Source: Thermodesulfovibrionales bacterium (lineage in GTDB: Bacteria > Nitrospirota > Thermodesulfovibrionia > Thermodesulfovibrionales > UBA1546). From it: DNA of 12,996 nucleotides. The stretch covers positions 1 through 12,996 of the forward strand of contig JASEHP010000032.1 in NCBI GenBank assembly GCA_030018605.1, given 5' to 3'. The translations under genes and the position numbers were made by a program. How positions within the stretch are numbered: the stretch's first letter is position 1; each line of letters opens with the position of its first letter. Shown here piece after piece: positions 6,415-12,685 of this stretch. The notes under the pieces are model-generated. The model saw nothing but the letters and a program-made list of their open reading frames with translations. It made no database searches and was not told the DNA's origin.

Positions 6415-7851
6415 CTATTTGTCATTGCGAGCCGAAGGCGTGGCAATCTTGCCTTTTGAGATTGCTTCGTCGCCCCAAAAACTTTCGGGACTCCTCGCAA
6501 TGACATTTTCAGTATTGTCTTTTTTGACTGCTGAGTGCTGATTGCTTCTTGCCGTTAAGGCTTCAAGCCTTGCAACTGCCTTTTCCCTTTCAATGAACTG
6601 CCCCCAGTATAAAAGCTCATAGTCAATGAGTGATTTCAATCTTGATATAACGGTTATCGCCTCTACTTTTCCGGTTACATATCCGGAAATCGCGAGTTCA
6701 AAATCCTGATACGCCTTGGGTATAAGGCCGTTTCTATACAGGTCTGTTAATTTTTCCGCCGTCTTAATCATAGAGTAGTTTTCTCTTATATTGGAAGACA
6801 GCATTAACTTAACTGCCTCAAGTTCGTGCTTTGCTTCTGAAAGGGCGGATTCTGCCTCAAGCACAGCCATTTTCTGTTTTGTTTTATAAAAAATAGGTAT
6901 GTTGATTGTGGTTGTAAGGCTCCACATATCTTTAAACTCTCCCCTGCGCTCAAAGACCGAGCCGGCAATGGTAAAGTCGGGATAATACTCTTTCTCAGCC
7001 ATGTTAACCTTTACCTTTGCTGCGGCTATCATCTTTTCTCTGGATTTTATCAATGGGGAATTTGAGTGCGACATCTTAATAAGTTCAGCAATATTATAGA
7101 TGTATGAAGTATGAACAGGCTCACCCGGACTGCCAAGAGGAGAATTGACGTCTCTTCCAACAGCCGTGTTCAGCATTGCCTCTATGGATTGTATTTTTTG
7201 CTTCAGCATTTCCTCTTTTTCAAGGAGCATGTATTTTTCTGTCTGAGCCATTAACACTTCCTGCTGCGGCGCCATGCCTGATGAATATCTGGCAATGGCA
7301 GCGTCTTCTATCCTCGCAAAGAGCGCGGCCTTATCGCGTATGAGGCTGATATTTTTATAGGCGAAGAACAGGTCGTAGTAAAGTTCTTTTATCCTTGCTA
7401 TCGTTGTGAGCTTTGAGGATTCATACAATGCCTTCAGGCTTTCGGAATCTCTTGTTGCCATTTCCTCTTTTAATGAGAGTTTTCCCGGGAATAGGAATGT
7501 CTGCGACGCGGAATACATCCATTGGGCGTCAGGGGATTTTCCGTAATTAAACCTGTCATATCCTTCATTCTGATAACCCAGCATAAACATCGGGTCGGGA
7601 AGGCTTCCAGCTTGAGGTATCTTGTATTTTGAAGTGGATACCTTTAGTCCCGATGCGATGAGTTCATGATTGTTCTTAAGCACCTCGTCTATCAAAGGCT
7701 GAAGTTTGAGTTCTTCGGCGAGCGCAAGAGAAACAAATATTAGAGCAACAGCGCAGAAGAGCAGTAGCACAACAGCATGAGAATATTTTTTTCTGCTGCG
7801 CTGTTGCTCTACTGCTCCGTTGTCCTCCGATTTCTTAGTGCGCGTCCACAT
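6415..7851 (-). CDS. cusC: TolC-family outer membrane channel (CusC-like)
   Basis: This 478-residue outer membrane factor would form the trimeric channel that completes the CusBA pump. The N-terminus has a long charged stretch (MWTRTKKSED...) before a signal peptide h-region (about 26-42, ending LALAEE). The mature part shows the long helical repeats of OEP proteins (DAAIARYSSGMAPQQEVLMA and a related C-terminal half). The start codon lies 17 nt inside the preceding FixH-like gene and shows little ribosome site, so coupled translation is likely. Two oddities exist. A 16-bp perfect inverted repeat falls in the signal-peptide codons. The last 29 residues (from Val450, VIARSPESFWGDEAIS...) are encoded by an inserted palindromic repeat and are not channel sequence. 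The true start is slightly uncertain because the n-region is unusually long. Confidence 0.88.
   Translation of the reverse strand: MWTRTKKSEDNGAVEQQRSRKKYSHAVVLLLFCAVALIFVSLALAEELKLQPLIDEVLKNNHELIASGLKVSTSKYKIPQAGSLPDPMFMLGYQNEGYDRFNYGKSPDAQWMYSASQTFLFPGKLSLKEEMATRDSESLKALYESSKLTTIARIKELYYDLFFAYKNISLIRDKAALFARIEDAAIARYSSGMAPQQEVLMAQTEKYMLLEKEEMLKQKIQSIEAMLNTAVGRDVNSPLGSPGEPVHTSYIYNIAELIKMSHSNSPLIKSREKMIAAAKVKVNMAEKEYYPDFTIAGSVFERRGEFKDMWSLTTTINIPIFYKTKQKMAVLEAESALSEAKHELEAVKLMLSSNIRENYSMIKTAEKLTDLYRNGLIPKAYQDFELAISGYVTGKVEAITVISRLKSLIDYELLYWGQFIEREKAVARLEALTARSNQHSAVKKDNTENVIARSPESFWGDEAISKGKIATPSARNDK
6420..6505. repeat. MITE-like repeat forming the 3' end of the channel gene
   Basis: This 86-bp element has perfect 12-bp inverted ends, TGTCATTGCGAG at 6420-6431 and CTCGCAATGACA at 6494-6505. 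The interior carries imperfect complementary stretches around TGGCAATCT and AGATTGCTT. It is of the same general kind as dispersed 'TGTCATTGCGAG' repeats that I recall from many environmental bacterial genomes. It lies inside the open reading frame, supplies the final 29 residues, and leaves the stop at 6415-6417 just outside the element. Confidence 0.75.
7741..7811. repeat. 16-bp perfect inverted repeat in the channel signal-peptide codons
   Basis: TAGAGCAACAGCGCAG (7741-7756) is repeated as its exact complement at 7796-7811, with a 39-nt loop. A second, overlapping pair, AGCAGTAG (7760-7767) and CTACTGCT (7809-7816), gives an alternative pairing. The structure would form in the mRNA about 40-110 nt after the start codon. 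Confidence 0.7.
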
Positions 7852-8224
7852 TGAATTTTACCGTTGCTGTCTTTCCGCCGCGGGTTATTTTAACGGCAAT
7901 ATTCCACGACCCTGACATTGAGAGGCTCATCTTCCCCCTGTATTCATAACCTTTGAGTTCTGTGTCTGTCTTATAGTTCATTGCAGGCATTCCCGGCATT
8001 GCGGGCATGGAATATTCAACCATTACCTTTGCATCAGTCACGTATTTGACGGATACATCCTTGATCTCTATTCCTATATTGTTGTTGCCGACAACAGGCG
8101 GGTTCTTATCAATTTTCACTGTGACATCGTAATCCCCTGCCTTTTTTTTCACCTCGTAATCTTTTGCATAGGCACCCCCTGCTATTAAGAGCAGGATTAT
8201 TGTCAATACAGCTAATCTTTTCAT
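7835..8224 (-). CDS. Met-rich periplasmic FixH/YtkA-like protein, putative copper-binding
   Basis: This 129-residue secreted protein has a clean signal peptide (1-20, cleavage after GGAYA) and one small beta-sandwich domain of the FixH/YtkA-like type. That type is suggested by the strand pattern YDVTVKIDKNPPVVGNNNIGIEI and the ending SGSWNIAVKI..GKTATVKFNV. The motif YSMPAMPGMPAMNY (71-84) carries four evenly spaced methionines (73, 76, 79, 82), with two more at 99 and 103, a pattern suited to Cu(I) or Ag(I). It could act as a periplasmic metal carrier in place of CusF, which is absent here; this role is inferred. GGGAGGG, 4 nt before the ATG, is a strong ribosome site. Its stop lies 17 nt inside the channel gene, and it follows the PCYCGC gene after an 82-bp gap. 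Confidence 0.8.
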   Translation of the reverse strand: MKRLAVLTIILLLIAGGAYAKDYEVKKKAGDYDVTVKIDKNPPVVGNNNIGIEIKDVSVKYVTDAKVMVEYSMPAMPGMPAMNYKTDTELKGYEYRGKMSLSMSGSWNIAVKITRGGKTATVKFNVDAH

Positions 8225-8248
8225 TTTTCCCTCCCATTCATAGTGTCT

Positions 8249-8305
8249 GTGTCAGTGAACAGTGTCAGCATTTTTTGAAACAGCACTGATACTAATAACT
8301 GACAC
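8249..8305. repeat. Short palindromic element between the PCYCGC and FixH-like genes
   Basis: GTGTCAGT at 8249-8256 is complementary to ACTGACAC at 8298-8305. A nested pair TCAGTG (8253-8258) / CACTGA (8284-8289) and an extra copy AGTGTCAG (8261-8268) lie inside. It occupies most of the 82-bp gap. It has no T-run, so it is not a typical intrinsic terminator. It may be an RNA stem or another small dispersed repeat. Confidence 0.45.
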
Positions 8306-8306
8306 T

Positions 8307-8708
8307 TTATCTTTTATACTCTTTTTCAACTATCTCCTTTATCTTTTTCACAGAATAACCTTTTTTGTAAAGCTCGGAAGCCCGCAGGGCTTCCTGAAGA
8401 CAAATGTCTCACATTGCAGCATGGTTGTCAACATAACAGCTTAAAAGGCTTTTGTGTTTGAATGCCGGAGATTCCTTGCAATAGCAATAGCAGTAGATGC
8501 TGTCAAGAACCCATGGAATCTCTTTCGCAATCTGATACGCTTTTTTTATTTTAGCGTTATCGGAAAAGATGTTCGGATCAAGCGTGGGCCTTTTTTCTCC
8601 CATTCTCAGAGATTCGTCTTTCACAGGCTTTTGAGCGAATGTATCGCTTGCCGCTGCAAAGAGAACTGCCACAGAAACCAGCACTGCCAATGTCAGAAAT
8701 TTTTTCAT
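8307..8708 (-). CDS. PCYCGC-family periplasmic protein, candidate selenoprotein (in-frame TGA)
   Basis: A signal peptide (1-26) leads into a PCYCGC-type domain: CYCYC (Cys73, 75, 77), then FKHKSLLSCYVDNH (His85, Cys91, His96), matching the family pattern of Cys cluster, GHxSL, C and HG. At codon 100 (8411-8409) a TGA replaces the first Cys of the family's C-terminal CxxC; DICLQEALRASELYKKGYSV and a Lys/Glu-rich tail then run on to TAA at 8309-8307, giving 133 residues. The continuation matches the family end (CxxEA..A..L...G.S..EI). A hairpin follows the TGA. Selenocysteine at UxxC fits; a nonsense mutation giving a 99-residue product or a sequencing error are alternatives. The start has a very strong AGGAGGTGAG site (8721-8712). 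The family's role is not established as far as I know; placement beside copper genes suggests metal or thiol chemistry. Confidence 0.7.
8376..8394 (-). promoter_or_regulatory. Candidate bacterial SECIS hairpin
   Basis: Read on the mRNA strand, GGAAGCCC-TGC-GGGCTTCC forms a perfect 8-bp stem with a 3-nt loop. It starts 14 nt after the in-frame TGA, and its loop starts after 22 nt. The second loop base is G. As I recall the bacterial SECIS model (short apical loop, G in its first two bases, loop about 16-37 nt after UGA), this fits. It is not followed by a T-run, so it is not an intrinsic terminator. Confidence 0.6.
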
Positions 8709-8781
8709 TAACTCACCTCCTCCATATTTGTTGAAAAAAGCTTAACAGAAAATTATGAATGAAATATGAAGTATTCTCGGC

Positions 8782-8787
8782 ATTATA
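8782..8787 (-). promoter_or_regulatory. Possible internal -10 element before the PCYCGC-cus genes
   Basis: A perfect TATAAT (8787-8782) lies in the only gap over 100 bp inside the long minus-strand run (8709-8833). No recognisable -35 box sits 16-20 bp upstream, and an imperfect inverted repeat (GGCGGTT...AACCGTCC, about 8801-8830) occupies that place. It could be an activator-dependent internal promoter for PCYCGC, FixH-like, cusC, cusB and cusA, or chance. Confidence 0.35.
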
Positions 8788-8833
8788 TCTTCCCCTAATA
8801 GGACGGTTTGATGTCTTGGATGGAACCGCCGTC

Positions 8834-9631
8834 TTACTTCGGCTCCTCACGCACGTCTATAACAAGGTCAACCCTTCTGATAATGCCCTTATGCTTGAAC
8901 TCTGCGAAAACAGCGCGTTTGCCTGCTCTCATAAAGACTATGCTCACGGCTACTTCGGGGCCGCCAAGATTCTGTTTAGGGGTTGCATAAATGAATTCCT
9001 TCAGGTCCTCATCCCACGAAGCCACCTGCATGTCAAAACCTTCCATCTTTTCGAGTACTTTCAGTGGTGCGCCTTTATACATTATTTCATAAAAAATTGT
9101 AACCACATGTTCAGAATATATTCTTTTGGGGATGAGTTTCGCCTTTACACTGTAATCCTCATCTCCGGGTTTTGTTTCCGGCTCGGAAGTCTTTTTATCG
9201 CCTTTGATTTTTACATCCTTACTGATATTTATCCATTCACCTTTTGTTTTGAATACTGTTTCAATCCTGTACTTTCCCGTCTGAGGGGCTTTGAAACTGA
9301 ATAGATATTTTCCATCGGCGGATTTCACCGGACGAATATGCCTGTAAATATGCAGGTCTGTATCAACAATGAATACGCGGAGGTCATCAATCTTTGATAT
9401 CTCCTTTGAGCGGAGGTCCATGCTGAAAGTAGTTTCTTTCCCGGCTGTGATATCGTATTGAAGGTTAAGTTCATAATCCTTGGGGTTCCTTAAAACCTTC
9501 CATATATACGGCTTCTCATTATGAGTATCGGGTATTATAAGCACTTCCTTTTCGAGGTCGAGTTGGGCATGGGACGCCGCAGCCGCCAACAGCAGAAAGA
9601 AAAGCAGTAATGGTAAGAGTTTTGTTTTCAT
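8834..9631 (-). CDS. Secreted two-domain beta-sandwich protein of unknown function
   Basis: This 265-residue protein has a signal peptide (about 1-22, ending SHAQ) and no later membrane segment, so it should be periplasmic. Two beta-rich domains are visible, at about 50-145 (ending GKYRIETVFKTKGEWINISKDVKI) and 158-262 (AKLIPKRIYSEHVVTIFYEI through GPEVAVSIVFMRAGKRAVFAEF). The second follows the pattern of YtkA/copper-chaperone-like domains (GxPL..LE, then GP.V...F...G.Y.V...F), although the usual GHxxH-type histidines are not evident. The linker (146-157) is acidic and Lys-rich. A GAGG site precedes the ATG, and the iron-sulfur gene ends only 7 nt upstream, so the two are translationally linked. 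It may be a periplasmic partner of that membrane protein; this is inferred from position. Confidence 0.7.
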   Translation of the reverse strand: MKTKLLPLLLFFLLLAAAASHAQLDLEKEVLIIPDTHNEKPYIWKVLRNPKDYELNLQYDITAGKETTFSMDLRSKEISKIDDLRVFIVDTDLHIYRHIRPVKSADGKYLFSFKAPQTGKYRIETVFKTKGEWINISKDVKIKGDKKTSEPETKPGDEDYSVKAKLIPKRIYSEHVVTIFYEIMYKGAPLKVLEKMEGFDMQVASWDEDLKEFIYATPKQNLGGPEVAVSIVFMRAGKRAVFAEFKHKGIIRRVDLVIDVREEPK

Positions 9632-9638
9632 ATCAACC

Positions 9639-11684
9639 TCAGTGACTGTGCCTCGGCGACATGGGTTGGCCGAGGATGTATGTGTTTAGCGCCATGAAGA
9701 AAACGACAAGGGCTGCCATCGGAATAAATGCCCTCATTGCCTTATCCCCGTAATATTTTACCGCTATTCTATACCCCGCATAGAGGGAGAAAACATTGAG
9801 TATCATAAAAATGGCCATCTGTAGCCAGAATATGGATTCAGCGCCAATAACTGGCGTTATGTCCCAATCAGGCTCGCCGAGATTCATGCCTAAATACAGC
9901 ATCGCCGCTCTCTGAATCGCCGGTATTATGCCGGGACCTTCCCTGAGAAGATGTGAGACATTGTGTGCAAGGTGCATCGAAAGTCCGACAGGAATAAACA
10001 TGTATGCAAACTGGACAAATATCTGTTTAAGATTCAGAGGGGGAGATTCCATCCCTGCGGTTTTCTTTACCACTAAAGCAGCCCCAAAGAGCAGTAATGA
10101 AGGAATAATGAGAGAGCCTGTTGTCATTACTATTAAAAATGTTGCCTTTTCTCTTGCTGCATGAGACATTATTCCGAGTATATCAAATGGGATAATCTTG
10201 CCGACAGCGTCCATCCACCTGTGCCACGGCTCAACCATCTCTCCCGTAACGATTATTGAAACGCCTAATATAACTATTGCAAGATATGCCTCATCCATAT
10301 ATCCCTTTGCAGAAACCCAGAGGTCTTTTGCAAAATTTCTAAACCTGGTGACAATATTGTCCTGAGAACACGACTTTATACATTCACTGCAAAAATTGCA
10401 GTAATTGTTTCTGTCAAGGGTCATCGGAGTCACGAACATGGGGCATGGATGACTTTTTTCTGTGCCTTTTATACATTCCTTTATTTTGTGATTCCTGCAA
10501 ACCTCAAGGCCTTTGTTCCTGAGTTCCACAGGGCTGAACATGGAATAAAGACCTATCAAACCTCCGATGGGACAGGCATACCTGCAAAATGACCTGCCTT
10601 TAAAGGTAACCGACATGCCGACGGCAACAACGAAAAAACCTATTAAGAGATATGAAGTTAAAGCAGGTTTATTCACAATCCCGCTGAAACTGTCCCACCA
10701 TGTAAGTCCGAAAAATATAAAACTTGACAGCCATATATTTCTCACAGGTTTCGGGAAATCCTTATTCAGGCTGAATAGCCTGCCTATCCAGTCCTGCGCT
10801 GCGCCGAAAGGACACATCATGCACCATACCCTTCCGACGAATACAAAGGTAAATATTATAGCTGCCCACCATATTGTCCACATAAGGAGGGTGGCTATAT
10901 TCATGTCTCCCTTTTGTATGTCAAAGAGCCCTGCTGCTATTATGATCAGAAAAATCAGGAGAACAGGAACCTGAAATGCAGGCTGAAACCATGCTGATCT
11001 GAAAAACCTTTTGATCCACGGTATGTCAAGGATATTGATTTTCTGGCCTGTGTTTAATTTTAGTTTTTTTCGTACAGACATTATCCATACTGCTATGACT
11101 CCGCTTATCAGAACAATTCCGATGATTAAGAGCATTTTATATTTTGTCTTTGGTAAATATGATATCTTCCCGCCGTAAATGAGAGGTTCGGCGAATGCCT
11201 TTCCATTAAGTGATTTTATTGCAATGGTGAAGTTATATTCTCCCTGCCTCGGTATAGGATAGCTAACCGCATAAACTCCAGCCATTTGCTGGGGCTGCAG
11301 CTTCTTAAACATTGATATATCTGATGTGGTTGCCGTTTCCGGTGATTCTCCAAACTCCAGACCGCTTTTCTCCGGCTGATTATTTTTGGCAACGGGCATT
11401 TTATAGGCGGCATGTGCATTTCTTTGTCCGGTTTTTTCCAGATATATGTATATTTCAGCGTCAAGGAGCAAGCTCCCTGATATATAGTCCGTTAGGGTTA
11501 TTAATATCTGAGGGGTTTTGCCTTTTGTATAGGTCTCGGGTTCAATCCGTAATTTTACCGCTGCCCGGTCTATGCGGAATTCGTTGAAAGCTGTTGTGGA
11601 TGCGTGGTCTCCTGCTCCAAATGCATTAAGACCCGAAAAAAATAAAATGCATAAAACGATAAGTATTGCCGGCATGCGTTTCAT
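9639..11684 (-). CDS. NapH/NosR-like polytopic membrane iron-sulfur protein with N-terminal periplasmic domain
   Basis: This 681-residue protein has a signal or first TM segment (5-24), a periplasmic beta domain (about 35-180, FixH-like in pattern) and a TM at 184-203. A NapH/NosR-type core follows, with TMs around 237-253, 264-284, 316-332 and 344-361. It holds the two marker motifs CMMCP (Cys288/291) and CRYACP (Cys367/371), and a cytoplasmic ferredoxin-like part with Cys396, 404 and 414 plus C429-x2-C-x2-C-x3-C439, enough for two 4Fe-4S clusters. A further C-terminal membrane half (460-680) contains His571, 574 and 578 (SMHLAHNVSH), possible haem or metal ligands. Such proteins carry electrons from quinol or cytoplasm to periplasmic acceptors. 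It overlaps the FMN-binding-like gene upstream by 4 nt (ATGA), so together they mimic a split NosR. The substrate and direction of electron flow are unknown. Confidence 0.85.
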   Translation of the reverse strand: MKRMPAILIVLCILFFSGLNAFGAGDHASTTAFNEFRIDRAAVKLRIEPETYTKGKTPQILITLTDYISGSLLLDAEIYIYLEKTGQRNAHAAYKMPVAKNNQPEKSGLEFGESPETATTSDISMFKKLQPQQMAGVYAVSYPIPRQGEYNFTIAIKSLNGKAFAEPLIYGGKISYLPKTKYKMLLIIGIVLISGVIAVWIMSVRKKLKLNTGQKINILDIPWIKRFFRSAWFQPAFQVPVLLIFLIIIAAGLFDIQKGDMNIATLLMWTIWWAAIIFTFVFVGRVWCMMCPFGAAQDWIGRLFSLNKDFPKPVRNIWLSSFIFFGLTWWDSFSGIVNKPALTSYLLIGFFVVAVGMSVTFKGRSFCRYACPIGGLIGLYSMFSPVELRNKGLEVCRNHKIKECIKGTEKSHPCPMFVTPMTLDRNNYCNFCSECIKSCSQDNIVTRFRNFAKDLWVSAKGYMDEAYLAIVILGVSIIVTGEMVEPWHRWMDAVGKIIPFDILGIMSHAAREKATFLIVMTTGSLIIPSLLLFGAALVVKKTAGMESPPLNLKQIFVQFAYMFIPVGLSMHLAHNVSHLLREGPGIIPAIQRAAMLYLGMNLGEPDWDITPVIGAESIFWLQMAIFMILNVFSLYAGYRIAVKYYGDKAMRAFIPMAALVVFFMALNTYILGQPMSPRHSH

Positions 11685-12244
11685 TTTTTCTTGAACATCT
11701 CGTTAATTAACAGCAGACCTCTCCGTGCTCCGGATGCTATAGCCTGAGCAGATTTCTCATTTCCCTTAGGCGCTGCGATATCTTTGCCCACCGTAAATGG
11801 GCTGGAGCCTTTTTTATTTTCGAATTGTCCGAGAAAAGGCTGTTGTTTTACTTTTTCCGGCTCATTGTTTTCGAATATGTGGATTCTCATTAGTTCTCCC
11901 TTGCCATTTACAACAACTCCCATCTCTATCTTTCCCCCCTCGCCATGCGCATCAATGAACATTATTGCCGCTGCCTTGCGGGGTTTAGAATCCGGAGTGT
12001 TTCTTACGATTGCGAGATATATGGAAGGTTTCAAATCCTCTTCAGGAAGCCTGTATCCGAGCGCCTTTTCTACTGTTGCGCGCTGCTCATCGGATACATA
12101 AAGGTTTTTTTGTTCAAAAGACTCCGCAGTTGGAAACATCGCTTTCAGTTTCTCACCCGGCCACACAAGGTCATGGGCAAAAGAAACCGAGACAAGGCAT
12201 AGCAAAACAATGCTCAGCATATTTATAAGCGCTATTTTTTTCAT
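11681..12244 (-). CDS. FMN-binding-like secreted protein (NosR/RnfG N-domain type), flavin site doubtful
   Basis: This 187-residue protein has a signal peptide (1-23, ending SFAHD). The rest resembles the periplasmic FMN-binding domain of NosR and RnfG: an early segment with LKAMFPTAESFEQ, a central beta region (YLAIVRN..., AAAIMFIDAHGEGGKIEMGVVV, GELMRIHIFENNEPE), FLGQF, and a C-terminal helix. Covalent-flavin members carry SGAT with a threonine; the equivalent here reads ASGARRG (170-176), with Arg where Thr is expected. Covalent FMN by the usual route is therefore unlikely; it may bind another cofactor or only play a structural part. It begins 4 nt after the cytochrome stop and ends in an ATGA overlap with the iron-sulfur gene, showing co-translation. 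The fold call rests on pattern similarity and gene order. Confidence 0.65.
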   Translation of the reverse strand: MKKIALINMLSIVLLCLVSVSFAHDLVWPGEKLKAMFPTAESFEQKNLYVSDEQRATVEKALGYRLPEEDLKPSIYLAIVRNTPDSKPRKAAAIMFIDAHGEGGKIEMGVVVNGKGELMRIHIFENNEPEKVKQQPFLGQFENKKGSSPFTVGKDIAAPKGNEKSAQAIASGARRGLLLINEMFKKK

Positions 12245-12248
12245 TGAC

Positions 12249-12665
12249 TTACTGCCCGGTTCCTCCGGTTTTTTTAAGGCTCTTGATATAACTCACAATA
12301 TGCCATCTCATTTCCTTTGTCAATTCCTTTTTGAATCCCTTCATCGGCGTCGGCCCTTTTGTTCCATCCATGATAACATGAAATATTTCGCCGTCGCTGT
12401 CTCCATGAATCCACAGGTTGTCCGTAAGGTCGGTTTTTTCATTGCCTTTGCTTGCTTCTCCATGACATTCAGTGCAGTATTTCTCTAAGATTTTTCTGCC
12501 TTTGGCAATAGACTGCTCGCTCATCGGAATAGGGTTTTTAACTTTTGCATATTGTTTATGTTTGTGTGGATGAGGTTTATGTATATGTTCTGCTGTCTGA
12601 GCGAAGGCATAGCTAAAGATAAAGGTGATCACTGGAAATACAATCAAAATTACTATCTTTTTCAT
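12249..12665 (-). CDS. Periplasmic monohaem cytochrome c with His-rich N-terminus
   Basis: This 138-residue class I c-type cytochrome has a signal peptide (1-22, YAFAQ), a CTECH haem site (Cys64, Cys67, His68) and a probable distal ligand Met108 in GPTPMKGF. The C-terminal helix is the usual MRWHIVSYIKSL. Between signal and haem domain lies a short His-rich stretch (EHIHKPHPHKHK, 26-37) that could bind metal. The ATG at 12665 is preferred over an in-frame GTG at 12677, because a GGGGGAA ribosome site lies between them and gives a normal signal peptide. It is 4 nt before the FMN-binding-like gene and likely passes electrons to or from the NapH/NosR-like membrane protein; the partner is inferred from gene order. 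Confidence 0.88.
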   Translation of the reverse strand: MKKIVILIVFPVITFIFSYAFAQTAEHIHKPHPHKHKQYAKVKNPIPMSEQSIAKGRKILEKYCTECHGEASKGNEKTDLTDNLWIHGDSDGEIFHVIMDGTKGPTPMKGFKKELTKEMRWHIVSYIKSLKKTGGTGQ

Positions 12666-12668
12666 TAT

Positions 12669-12675
12669 TTCCCCC
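12669..12675 (-). promoter_or_regulatory. Ribosome binding site fixing the cytochrome c start
   Basis: GGGGGAA on the minus strand lies just before ATG 12665 and overlaps the alternative GTG start at 12677. The downstream ATG is therefore the real start. Confidence 0.7.
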
Positions 12676-12685
12676 ACATCTTTTT

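Noticed and set aside
8376..8394. Hairpin as an intrinsic terminator after a 99-codon gene
   Set aside because: No T-run follows on the mRNA strand, and the region codes for conserved family residues that continue to a later TAA.
8307..8708. Alternative genetic code with TGA as an amino acid throughout
   Set aside because: TGA serves as a well-placed stop in the iron-sulfur gene (7 nt before the next start) and in the FMN-binding-like gene (ATGA overlap).
8759..9304. Plus-strand 181-codon frame opposite the secreted protein gene
   Set aside because: It mirrors the minus-strand coding sequence, shows no domain, and lacks a ribosome site.
12249..12677. GTG at 12677 as the cytochrome c start
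   Set aside because: The GGGGGAA ribosome site lies after that GTG and just before ATG 12665, which also gives a typical signal peptide.
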